Of a stretch of DNA of 64,000 nucleotides, positions 55,769 through 63,134 are shown piece by piece. The translations under genes and the position numbers were made by a program. Every line of letters begins with the position of its first letter. Position 1 is the stretch's first letter. Source of the DNA: an uncultured Roseobacter sp. (GTDB taxonomy: Bacteria > Pseudomonadota > Alphaproteobacteria > Rhodobacterales > Rhodobacteraceae). Location: positions 248,001 through 312,000 of the forward strand of contig NZ_CANLYL010000004.1 in the NCBI RefSeq assembly GCF_947495275.1, written 5' to 3'. The notes under the pieces were generated by a model. That model was not told the DNA's origin. It ran no database searches and saw only the letters and a list, made by a program, of their open reading frames with translations.

Positions 55769-56671
55769 TCAGCCGCCCGAATAAGATTTTTCTGGCGCGT
55801 CTGAAAATCGCGCCTGTACCAGATCACGAAGTGCTGGGTGGGGAAATTTTCGGGGGAGCGTCACCGCGAAAAAGGGTTCCATGATTTCCAGATCAAAAGG
55901 CGCGGTCATGACCGTTCCGCTTGCAATTTCATCTGCCAGAACCACGGCCGGCGCTATGGCAAGACCAGCGCCCTCACGCGCCAGCAACCGCACCATGGCC
56001 ATGTCGTCGACGTTGGCTGCAATGCGCGGTTGTATGTCCAGGTTCGCGATCAGGTTCTCAAAGCCTGCTCGAATGACGCTTTCGGTCGGCAGGATCAGTG
56101 GTTCATTGGAAAGAAGGGATGTGAGCGAGCCGTAGTTGAGGCACTCGGGACGCCCATGAATGCCGACCGGTTGCTCGCTGAGCTTTTGCGCGGCAAAGGT
56201 CGAAGCGGACCCGCTCTGAGGCATTTCTGTCGTAAGCACCACGTCGAGCGCCAGGGTTTCCAGATCGGCCAGCAGTGTTTTCGTATTGCCCGATTTCAGG
56301 ACAATGTTGCATTCCGCCGTTTCAAGCAACGGGCGCAGGAACTGGAGTTGAAAGTTACGTGATAGCGTTGAGAGCGCCCCGACCCGCAAGGGCGGGCTGG
56401 TTGTGCTGCTCTGCCGAAGTGTCGCCAGCAGGTCGTCGCCAGCGGTAAAAATCCGATACGCGTGATCAAGCGCGATCCTGCCTGCTTCGGTCAACACCAG
56501 GCTCCGGCCAACACGGTCAAAGAGATCATGCCCGAGGCGGGCCTCCAACTGTCGAATTTGAATAGAAAGGGCGGATTGGGAGACGTTCAACCGGGCCGCC
56601 GCACGCCCCAGGTGCCCTTCGATGGCAACCTCCCGAAAATAGCGCAGATGATGATAGTTCAATTGACCCAT
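55769..56671 (-). CDS. LysR family transcriptional regulator
   Basis: Regulator of 300 residues. Helix-turn-helix near 1-60: LRYFREVAIEGHLGRAAARLNVSQSALSIQIRQLEARLG. The effector domain follows (LRVGALSTLSRNFQLQF, then VGIHGRPECLNYG and VRLLAREGAGLAIAPAVVLAD). The start at 56671 gives the standard MGQLNYHHLRYF N terminus; a longer frame runs through the promoter. It diverges from the SbtA-type permease gene and probably regulates it and itself. By analogy with cuyR it might sense cysteate, but this is inference. Confidence 0.82.
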   Translation of the reverse strand: MGQLNYHHLRYFREVAIEGHLGRAAARLNVSQSALSIQIRQLEARLGHDLFDRVGRSLVLTEAGRIALDHAYRIFTAGDDLLATLRQSSTTSPPLRVGALSTLSRNFQLQFLRPLLETAECNIVLKSGNTKTLLADLETLALDVVLTTEMPQSGSASTFAAQKLSEQPVGIHGRPECLNYGSLTSLLSNEPLILPTESVIRAGFENLIANLDIQPRIAANVDDMAMVRLLAREGAGLAIAPAVVLADEIASGTVMTAPFDLEIMEPFFAVTLPRKFPHPALRDLVQARFSDAPEKSYSGG

Positions 56672-56673
56672 TG

Positions 56674-56726
56674 TTCTATTAAATAGAATGATTTCTTCAA
56701 AAAGATATATTTTTTTATTCTTTTGA
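56674..56726. promoter_or_regulatory. Candidate LysR binding sites in the divergent region
   Basis: TTCTATT-A-AATAGAA (56674-56688) is a perfect inverted repeat starting three bases from the LysR start codon. A second, looser repeat TCAAAA-N18-TTTTGA spans 56697-56726. The region is AT-rich (a run of T at about 56709-56716). The first is a plausible autoregulatory LysR box. Confidence 0.45.
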
Positions 56727-56765
56727 GGCGCGGTATCAGCATCCCAATCACGAAAGGAACCGCCG

Positions 56766-57842
56766 ATGGATACCCTCTTCACCATTCTCAGCACGTTGGT
56801 TGACCAGTTTCAGAAACCCACGCTCGCCTTCCTGATTGCAGGCATGTTGCTTGCAGCTTTGGGCAGCAAATTTGAAGTTCCTGATCCGGTTTACAAGTTC
56901 ATCGTCATCCTTCTGCTGCTCAAAGTGGGTATGGGCGCGGGAATCTCTGTCAGAGAAGCCAATTTTGTCGAGCTTTTTGTGCCTGCCGTCGGCGCGGCGA
57001 TTGTCGGCATCACAATCGTTTTCCTGGGCAGTTGGACTCTGGCGCGCTGGCGCGGCGTGTCGCAGATTGACGGTTTGGCGACCGCCGGCCTCTTTGGGGC
57101 GGTATCGGCGTCAACATTGGCGGCGGGCATGGCAATCCTTGATGACGGGGGCATTCCGTACGAAGGGTTCATCGGTGCGCTATATCCTTTCATGGACATC
57201 GCGGCACTTGTGACGGCAATTGTCATGGCAAAGCTGAGTGCTGCGCGGCGGACGGCGCCCGACGTATCCGTCAACACGGATGGTACACTGGCCAGGTTTG
57301 GGGCGGCCGGGCGGTCATCGGCACCCGCGGGTACGATCGAGCCCGGTCTGTTGCGTGGCATCCTTGTCGACACGTTCCGAAGCCCGGCGATTTCGGCTCT
57401 GCTTGTCGGATTGGCTCTTGGCATCCTTGCTGAACCGGACTCTGTCTATCGGAGTTTCTACGAACCCCTGTTCCGGGGCCTTCTGTCGATCCTGATGCTG
57501 ATCATGGGGATGGAGGCCTGGCTGCGGATCGCAGAGCTACGCAAAGTTGCGCATGCCTATATTCTTTATGGTATTGCGGCACCTATCCTTCACGGTTTGC
57601 TTGGCTTTGGCGTGGGATATATTGCGCATGAGCTGACTGGGTTTTCTGCGGGCGGCGTGGTCTTGTTGTCGGTAATGGCGGCGTCAAGCTCCGACATTTC
57701 AGGTCCGCCAACGTTGCGCGGCGCGTTGCCTGAAGCCAATTCATCGGCCTATGTCGGGACGTCCACCGGCATCGGAACGCCGGTCGCCATTCTGAGCATT
57801 CCGATGTTCATCGCCTTGGCGGAGGTTTTCATCGGCTTGTAA
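56766..57842 (+). CDS. SbtA/COG3329-family permease (possible sulfite exporter CuyZ)
   Basis: Membrane protein of 358 residues with about ten helices in two halves, with a central hydrophilic linker near 160-195. It belongs to the DUF897/SbtA family, which includes the cyanobacterial sodium-dependent bicarbonate transporter. Conserved segments: VPDPVYKFIVILLLLKVGMGAG, FGAVSASTLAAGMA, MAASSSDISGPPTLRGALPEANSS. Genes of this family (SuyZ, CuyZ) next to sulfo-lyase genes are postulated sulfite/sulfate exporters. A LysR regulator is divergent and a D-cysteine-desulfhydrase-family gene is convergent, which fits that role better than bicarbonate uptake. Confidence 0.68.
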   Translation: MDTLFTILSTLVDQFQKPTLAFLIAGMLLAALGSKFEVPDPVYKFIVILLLLKVGMGAGISVREANFVELFVPAVGAAIVGITIVFLGSWTLARWRGVSQIDGLATAGLFGAVSASTLAAGMAILDDGGIPYEGFIGALYPFMDIAALVTAIVMAKLSAARRTAPDVSVNTDGTLARFGAAGRSSAPAGTIEPGLLRGILVDTFRSPAISALLVGLALGILAEPDSVYRSFYEPLFRGLLSILMLIMGMEAWLRIAELRKVAHAYILYGIAAPILHGLLGFGVGYIAHELTGFSAGGVVLLSVMAASSSDISGPPTLRGALPEANSSAYVGTSTGIGTPVAILSIPMFIALAEVFIGL

Positions 57843-57889
57843 GAAGGGCCAGCCCGAGAGTCGGCCGCGTTTTACCCGCTGGCCAGATT

Positions 57890-57922
57890 GCGGACCTTCT
57901 GCCAAAGGGCGCGAAGGTCCGC
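57890..57922. terminator. Inverted repeat between convergent genes
   Basis: GCGGACCTTC (57890-57899) and GAAGGTCCGC (57913-57922) form a perfect 10-base stem with a 13-base loop in the 128-base gap between the convergent permease and sulfo-lyase-like genes. It is a likely transcription end point for both directions, although there is no T-run. Confidence 0.5.
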
Positions 57923-57970
57923 TTGGCACTTGCGGCAAATGAGTTCTCATCCATGACGCAAAACGGCCGT

Positions 57971-58972
57971 TCAGGGGTGAGGGAAGGCATTTTCCAATGA
58001 CGATTGGTAGGCAAAGAGGGAAGCCAGGCCCCCGGTATGCACGAACAACACCCGGCTCCCTTCGGGTATTTCGCCGTTGTCAACCAACGCCGGGATCGCA
58101 GCAAAGACCTTGGCCGTATAAACCGGGTCCAGAACGATGCCTTCTGATTGTGCCATCATGGCCATGGCTTGCGCGGCGCTTGGCCCCAGCTGACCATAGC
58201 CGGGCGAGAATGCTCCATCCCAGATGACGACGTCAGCGTCGGTGACCGGAACCTTGCTGCCCAACAATTCCGAGAGGGCTTCAAGAACGGTGCTGATCCG
58301 CTGCGTCTGTTGCGTTGCATCGCGTCGCACGCAGCTGCCGATGACCCGTGCGGGGTGACCTATGGACCGCAATCCCGCGAGCATTCCCGCATGCGTCAAT
58401 CCGCTACCGGAGCCGATGACAACAACGTCGAAATCGGCGTCCTGACTGACGACTTCCTCGGCGGCGCGCATGTAGCCCAAAGCGCCCAGTGGGGGATTGC
58501 CCAGAGCAAGCGGAATGACGTAGGGCACGCGACCTGCCTTGCGCTCAATCTCGGCGCGTTCACGCAGAGCGGCATCTGCCCCGGCTTCATCTTCGCCTGC
58601 AGCGTAACGCATGACCTCCGCGCCCAAAAGGCGCGCCAGCAGCACATTTCCATTTGATCCATAAAGTGCGTCCACATCCGGGACGCGATCCTCCAGTTGC
58701 ACGATGGTTCGCATTCCGAGTTTCGCTGCCGAGGCCGCGGCCGTGCGGACAAAATTGGACTGAACGGCCCCGGTGATCAGGACGGTCTGCGCGTTCTTTT
58801 GCTGCGCCGCGCCGAGGTAGTATTCCAATTGCCGGGATTTATTCCCGCCCATCGTCGTTCCGGCCAGATCGTCGCGTTTGATGTGCAAATCGATGCCCAG
58901 ACGGGCCGACAGATTAGGCAAATGTTCAATGGGTGTAATGGCGCTGACCAGCTCTGCTCGGGCGAAAGGCAT
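57971..58972 (-). CDS. cuyA: D-cysteine desulfhydrase family enzyme, probable L-cysteate sulfo-lyase
   Basis: PLP-dependent enzyme of 333 residues in the ACC deaminase/D-cysteine desulfhydrase fold. PLP-binding K45 in TMGGNKSRQLEYYL; GAVQSNFVRTAAASAAKLGM near 70-89; glycine-rich phosphate loop SGSGLTHAGM near 192; FVHTGG near 315. The ATG at 58972 (GGGAG ribosome site) is preferred to a GTG two codons earlier. In Ruegeria pomeroyi a gene annotated as D-cysteine desulfhydrase next to a SuyZ-like exporter was shown to be L-cysteate sulfo-lyase (CuyA), giving pyruvate, sulfite and ammonia. The same pairing here supports that role. Confidence 0.62.
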   Translation of the reverse strand: MPFARAELVSAITPIEHLPNLSARLGIDLHIKRDDLAGTTMGGNKSRQLEYYLGAAQQKNAQTVLITGAVQSNFVRTAAASAAKLGMRTIVQLEDRVPDVDALYGSNGNVLLARLLGAEVMRYAAGEDEAGADAALRERAEIERKAGRVPYVIPLALGNPPLGALGYMRAAEEVVSQDADFDVVVIGSGSGLTHAGMLAGLRSIGHPARVIGSCVRRDATQQTQRISTVLEALSELLGSKVPVTDADVVIWDGAFSPGYGQLGPSAAQAMAMMAQSEGIVLDPVYTAKVFAAIPALVDNGEIPEGSRVLFVHTGGLASLFAYQSSLENAFPHP

Positions 58973-59240
58973 AGACACTCCCTTTTTTGGTGATTGCAGT
59001 CACACGATTGCGAAGGCGAATGAGACATCCCATGGGAGCGTATCAGGTTGGTGCTCGGAGGTCCAAAAATCTGAACAGCTTGGTGAAATTGAGGGGTGCC
59101 ACTGTGACGTCGGTCGGGATGCGCTTTGGGGTTTAAGCCAAACTTGCCCGCAAATTGATCCACAAAGGGGTGTTTCGAAACATGTGCTTATGGCCATCCA
59201 CGTGATGGAGCCCGCAAAGGGGGATTGACTGGAAATTCTG

Positions 59241-59263
59241 AATGTATACAAAAAGTATACATT
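59241..59263. promoter_or_regulatory. GntR-type operator
   Basis: AATGTATAC-N5-GTATACATT is a perfect 9-base-arm inverted repeat with an AAAAA centre. It matches the TGTATAC form used by FCD-type GntR regulators. It covers the annotated ATG (59242) of the GntR gene, which suggests autoregulation, and controls the following operon. Confidence 0.72.
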
Positions 59264-59994
59264 ATGATGTGATCGATGTGAACCTCGCTATGCGCAAGAT
59301 GACCAAGGATGAATGTCTGGACGATCTGAAGCATCGCATCCTGTCGACAGATTTGGCACCCGGGAGCGATCTGGATGAAACGGCCTTGGCCGAACACTAC
59401 GGGATTTCGCGAACCCCAATGCGCGAAGTGCTGCATCGGCTTGCGGGGGCCGGGTATATTTCCAGCACGGAAAACCGCGGCTCAAAGGTCGCCTCGATGG
59501 ACATCGGAACCATGCGGACGTTCTTTCAGACGGCCCCGATGATCTATGCAAACATCGCAAGTCTGGCCGCAGAGGCCCGGACGGGCCCGCAGCTCGAGGA
59601 CCTCAAGGCGGCACAGCGGGCCTTTACCAATGCGACAGCTGCCAATGATGCGCAAGCTGCGGCGTTAGCCAATCATCACTTCCATGCCGTGATCGGACAG
59701 ATGGCCCACAATCCTTATCTGGTGGCTTCGCTGGGCCGGCTGCTGATTGATCACACGCGTCTCAGCCAGCGGTTTTACAGGCCCGCGTCCGAAGAAGAAG
59801 AGCGCCGCATTGAAAAGGCCGGAGAGCAGCATGATGCGATGATTTCTGCAATCGAGGCCTATGAGGCACCCCTGGCTCTGGATTTATCTTTGCAGCATTG
59901 GGATTTGTCCCGGGATCGGATGGAGCGCTACGTGCGTCCTGATCCTTTGCCTGTCGATGTTGTTTCACTCAAGGATCACCGAAATGCAGTTTGA
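59242..59994 (+). CDS. GntR family transcriptional regulator (FCD subfamily)
   Basis: Regulator of about 250 residues. Winged helix near 20-85 (CLDDLKHRILSTDLAPGSDLDETALAEHYGISRTPMREVLHRL), then an all-helical FCD effector domain with likely metal ligands in NHHFHAVIGQMAHNPYL. The start is uncertain: ATG at 59242 (with GGAAA upstream) lies within the operator palindrome, while ATGs at 59290 or 59299 give the shorter N terminus (MTKDECL) typical of relatives. It overlaps the DapA-family gene and is the probable local regulator of the operon. Confidence 0.82.
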   Translation: MYTKSIHYDVIDVNLAMRKMTKDECLDDLKHRILSTDLAPGSDLDETALAEHYGISRTPMREVLHRLAGAGYISSTENRGSKVASMDIGTMRTFFQTAPMIYANIASLAAEARTGPQLEDLKAAQRAFTNATAANDAQAAALANHHFHAVIGQMAHNPYLVASLGRLLIDHTRLSQRFYRPASEEEERRIEKAGEQHDAMISAIEAYEAPLALDLSLQHWDLSRDRMERYVRPDPLPVDVVSLKDHRNAV

Positions 59995-60889
59995 AGGTAT
60001 CTACACGCCGCTGATCACGCCTTACAACGATGATTTTTCGCTCAATGAGACCGCGCTGGCCGAGACCGTGGAGCATCTGATCGGCGCAGGCGTACAGGGC
60101 CTTATCGTGGCAGGAACGACCGGCGAATATTATGCCCAATCCATGGACGAACGGGTTGAGATGATGCGCCGTTGCAAGGATCTCATCAGGGACCGTGTCC
60201 CGATGATCGTCGGCACCGGAGCCATTCGCACCGAAGACAGCATTGCCTATGCGCAGGCGGCCAAGGACGTGGGTGCCGACGCTTTGCTGGTGGCCACGCC
60301 GCCCTATGCCTATCCGACGGGGCGCGAGATTGCGCTGCATGCTCTGGCGATTGACCGCGCCGTCAACCTGCCGGTGATGCTTTACAACTACCCCGGGCGG
60401 ATGAGTGTGAACATGGACGCGGAATGCCTCGACCGTTTGGGCCGCAGTCCGAATTTCTGCGCCATCAAGGAAAGTTCCGGCGATCCCGACCGCTTGCACA
60501 TGCTGGCGCGGGACTATCCGCATATCGCGCTGAGCTGCGGGATGGACGATCAGGCGCTGGAGTTTTTTGCCTGGGGCGCGCGGTCCTGGGTCTGTGCGGG
60601 GTCAAACTTTGCGCCCGAAGCGCATATCGCGATGTATCGCGCCTGTGCGGTGGATGGCGATTTTACCCGCGGTCGGGCGATCATGTCGGCGATGCTGCCG
60701 CTCATGCGTGTGCTGGAACAGGGCGGCAAGTTCATTCAATGCATCAAACATGGTGTGACGATGCGCGGCATCGCGGCAGGCCCGCCACGCAAACCCCTGC
60801 AACCGCTGAATAAAGACGACAAACGCGCCTTGGAAGAGGTCATCCGCACGATGAACACCACCATTGCCGCCATTCCGGGAGCCTTTTGA
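59984..60889 (+). CDS. Dihydrodipicolinate synthase family aldolase/deaminase
   Basis: Class I TIM-barrel enzyme of 301 residues. Schiff-base Lys is in FCAIKESSGD near 164, Tyr in VMLYNYPGRMSVN near 135, and the substrate-carboxylate motif GTTGEYYAQS near 44-53. The start at 59984 has an AAGGATC ribosome site and overlaps the end of the GntR gene. The family covers DapA, N-acetylneuraminate lyase and pyrroline-4-hydroxy-2-carboxylate deaminase. The neighbours argue against lysine synthesis and fit a catabolic lyase or deaminase. The stop overlaps the ALDH start. Confidence 0.75.
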   Translation: MQFEGIYTPLITPYNDDFSLNETALAETVEHLIGAGVQGLIVAGTTGEYYAQSMDERVEMMRRCKDLIRDRVPMIVGTGAIRTEDSIAYAQAAKDVGADALLVATPPYAYPTGREIALHALAIDRAVNLPVMLYNYPGRMSVNMDAECLDRLGRSPNFCAIKESSGDPDRLHMLARDYPHIALSCGMDDQALEFFAWGARSWVCAGSNFAPEAHIAMYRACAVDGDFTRGRAIMSAMLPLMRVLEQGGKFIQCIKHGVTMRGIAAGPPRKPLQPLNKDDKRALEEVIRTMNTTIAAIPGAF

Positions 60890-62379
60890 TGACCGACCTT
60901 CTGACCCGCGCGGAATATGCCGCCATTGCCGCCGAGCTTGATTTCCCCGCAACGCCCTTCATAGACGGGAAGTTCCGCAAAGGAACGGGGCCGATGATGC
61001 CCACACTGAACCCCGCGACCGGAGAGGAGATCACCCAAATCTCCAACGCCGGGCCAGAGGACGTGGCGCTTGCAGTGACAAAGGCGCGCGAGGCGTTTGA
61101 GCAGGGGCATTGGGCGCGCATGCATCCGTCGGCGCGCAAGGATGTGCTGATCAAACTGTGCAAATACATCACGCGGCGCAAACGGGAACTGGCGGTGCTG
61201 GAAAGCCTTGAGTCCGGCAAACCCATCCGTGACTGCGAAGAGATCGACATTCCCGAAACCATTCACTGCATCAAGTGGCACGCCGAAGCCACCGACAAGA
61301 TTTATGATCAGACGGCCCCTGTGGGCGATGATGCGCTCTCTGTCATTGTTCGCGAACCCATCGGGGTGGTCGCGGCGATTTTGCCGTGGAATTTCCCGCT
61401 GCTGATGCTGGCCTGGAAGATCGGCCCGGCGCTGGCGGCGGGGTGTTCGGTGATCGTGAAACCGGCCGAACAGACCTCCATGACCGCGCTCAGGATTGCG
61501 GAGCTGGCCCATATGGCGGGCGTGCCGCGGGGTGTTTTGCAGGTGTTGCCGGGGGATGGTCCGTCGGTGGGTGAGCCGTTGGGCCGGCACATGGATGTGG
61601 ATATGGTCTCCTTCACCGGATCGACCGAAACCGGCCGGCGGTTTTTGCACTATGCAGCCGACAGCAACCTCAAAAAGGTTGTGCTGGAATGCGGTGGCAA
61701 GAACCCGGCGGTGGTGCTGGCGGATGCGGAAAACCTCGATCACGTGGCCGCCCATGTGGTCAATGCCGCCTTCTGGAACATGGGGGAGAACTGCTCCGCC
61801 GCTTCCCGTCTGATCGTGCACCGCGATGTCAAGGCACCGTTGATGGCGCGTATCCAGGCCCGCCTGAGGGAGTGGAAAACCGGCGATCCACTGGATCCGG
61901 CCAATCATCTGGGCGCGCTTGTTGATGCAGGTCACGTGGCCAAGGTTGGTGCGTATCTGAAAGGCGAGGCGCTTGCAGGCGGGCAAGCCGACGGGCCGTT
62001 TGTGCCCCCAACGATCTATGAGGTGAGCCGGGAGGACCCGCGCGCGCGGGAGGAGATTTTTGGCCCCGTTCTGAGCGTCATTGAGGTCACGTCGACCGAA
62101 GAGGCCATCGCGGTCGCAAATGACACCGATTACGGGCTGGCGGCCTCGGTCTTTACTGCCAATACACGTCAGGCGATCCGCGGGGCCCGTGACATTCGCG
62201 CCGGGACCGTCACGGTGAACTGCTACGGCGAAGGCGACATGAGCACGCCTTTTGGCGGCTACCGGCAATCGGGGTTCGGCGGGCGCGACAATGGTTTGCA
62301 CGCCCATGATCAGTATACCGAGATCAAGACGATCTGGATTGACCTGACCGATCCGGCAGACGGAGACGCAATCTCATGA
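60886..62379 (+). CDS. NAD(P)-dependent aldehyde dehydrogenase
   Basis: ALDH-superfamily enzyme of 497 residues. The catalytic Glu is in VLECGGKNP near 267 and the catalytic Cys in NMGENCSAASR near 303; the cofactor motif FTGSTETGRRF lies near 243-253. C-terminal PFGGYRQSGFGGRDNG is usual. Closest in style to betaine-aldehyde or semialdehyde dehydrogenases. Substrate unknown; in this operon, a semialdehyde formed by the DapA-family enzyme is plausible. It has ATGA overlaps on both sides. Confidence 0.85.
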   Translation: MMTDLLTRAEYAAIAAELDFPATPFIDGKFRKGTGPMMPTLNPATGEEITQISNAGPEDVALAVTKAREAFEQGHWARMHPSARKDVLIKLCKYITRRKRELAVLESLESGKPIRDCEEIDIPETIHCIKWHAEATDKIYDQTAPVGDDALSVIVREPIGVVAAILPWNFPLLMLAWKIGPALAAGCSVIVKPAEQTSMTALRIAELAHMAGVPRGVLQVLPGDGPSVGEPLGRHMDVDMVSFTGSTETGRRFLHYAADSNLKKVVLECGGKNPAVVLADAENLDHVAAHVVNAAFWNMGENCSAASRLIVHRDVKAPLMARIQARLREWKTGDPLDPANHLGALVDAGHVAKVGAYLKGEALAGGQADGPFVPPTIYEVSREDPRAREEIFGPVLSVIEVTSTEEAIAVANDTDYGLAASVFTANTRQAIRGARDIRAGTVTVNCYGEGDMSTPFGGYRQSGFGGRDNGLHAHDQYTEIKTIWIDLTDPADGDAIS

Positions 62380-63134
62380 GCCGCATCGGGTTCATCGGCA
62401 CCGGGCATATCGCGGCCCCCATGGTGCGGTTTCTGGCCGGCAAAGGGCATCGCCTGACGGTCTCCGACCGCAATGCCGCGGTCGCGCATGCGCTGGCGCA
62501 GGGCCATGGCGTCACCGTTGCGCCCAATCAGGCGGTTCTGGACAGCAGCGATGTGATTTTTCTGTGCCTGCGCCCGCAGATCGCCGAGGCGGTGCTGGAG
62601 ACGCTGGTGTTTCGCGAAAACCAGCAGATCGTTACCGTCATGGCGGGAGTGTCTCTGTCGCGGTTACGCACGCTTTGCGCTCCTGCCTCTAAGATCGTGG
62701 CGACGATCCCGCTGGGCTATCTCGAACAGGGCGGATGCCCCTTGCCAGCCTGTCCCGATGCGCAGCTGTTGGGCGCGCTTTTTGCCCCGGGAAACCCTGT
62801 GTTTGCCGTCGCCGATGAACGCGCGCTGAACATGCATTTTGCGGTCTGCGCAATGCTGCCGGGGGTGCTTGACCTGATGGCTACAGGCGCGCAGTGGCTG
62901 GCAGAGGACACGGGTGACGCGGCTCAATCAGATTTCTATGCCGCGCAGTTGATCGGCGGCTATCTGGGCGCCATGACCAAAGAGGCCGGGGCGCTGGCGC
63001 GGGAACGCGATGCGCTGGCAACAAAAGGCACGATCAGCCTGCAAATGACCCAAAGCTTGCGGGCAGCAGGCACGCATGCTGCGCTGCGTGACACCATGGC
63101 GGCGATTGGCAACAGGCTGGGGGGCGAGACATGA
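62376..63134 (+). CDS. ProC-like NAD(P)-binding reductase
   Basis: Protein of 252 residues with an N-terminal Rossmann fold (RIGFIGTGHIAAPMVRFL at 3-20; VIFLCLRPQIAEAVLETL near 55-72). It has the pyrroline-5-carboxylate reductase architecture, but the usual PGGTT region reads ATKGTISLQM, so it is a divergent member. It may reduce a cyclic imine or amino acid precursor. It is tightly overlapped by the ALDH before and the MttB-like gene after. Confidence 0.7.
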   Translation: MSRIGFIGTGHIAAPMVRFLAGKGHRLTVSDRNAAVAHALAQGHGVTVAPNQAVLDSSDVIFLCLRPQIAEAVLETLVFRENQQIVTVMAGVSLSRLRTLCAPASKIVATIPLGYLEQGGCPLPACPDAQLLGALFAPGNPVFAVADERALNMHFAVCAMLPGVLDLMATGAQWLAEDTGDAAQSDFYAAQLIGGYLGAMTKEAGALARERDALATKGTISLQMTQSLRAAGTHAALRDTMAAIGNRLGGET

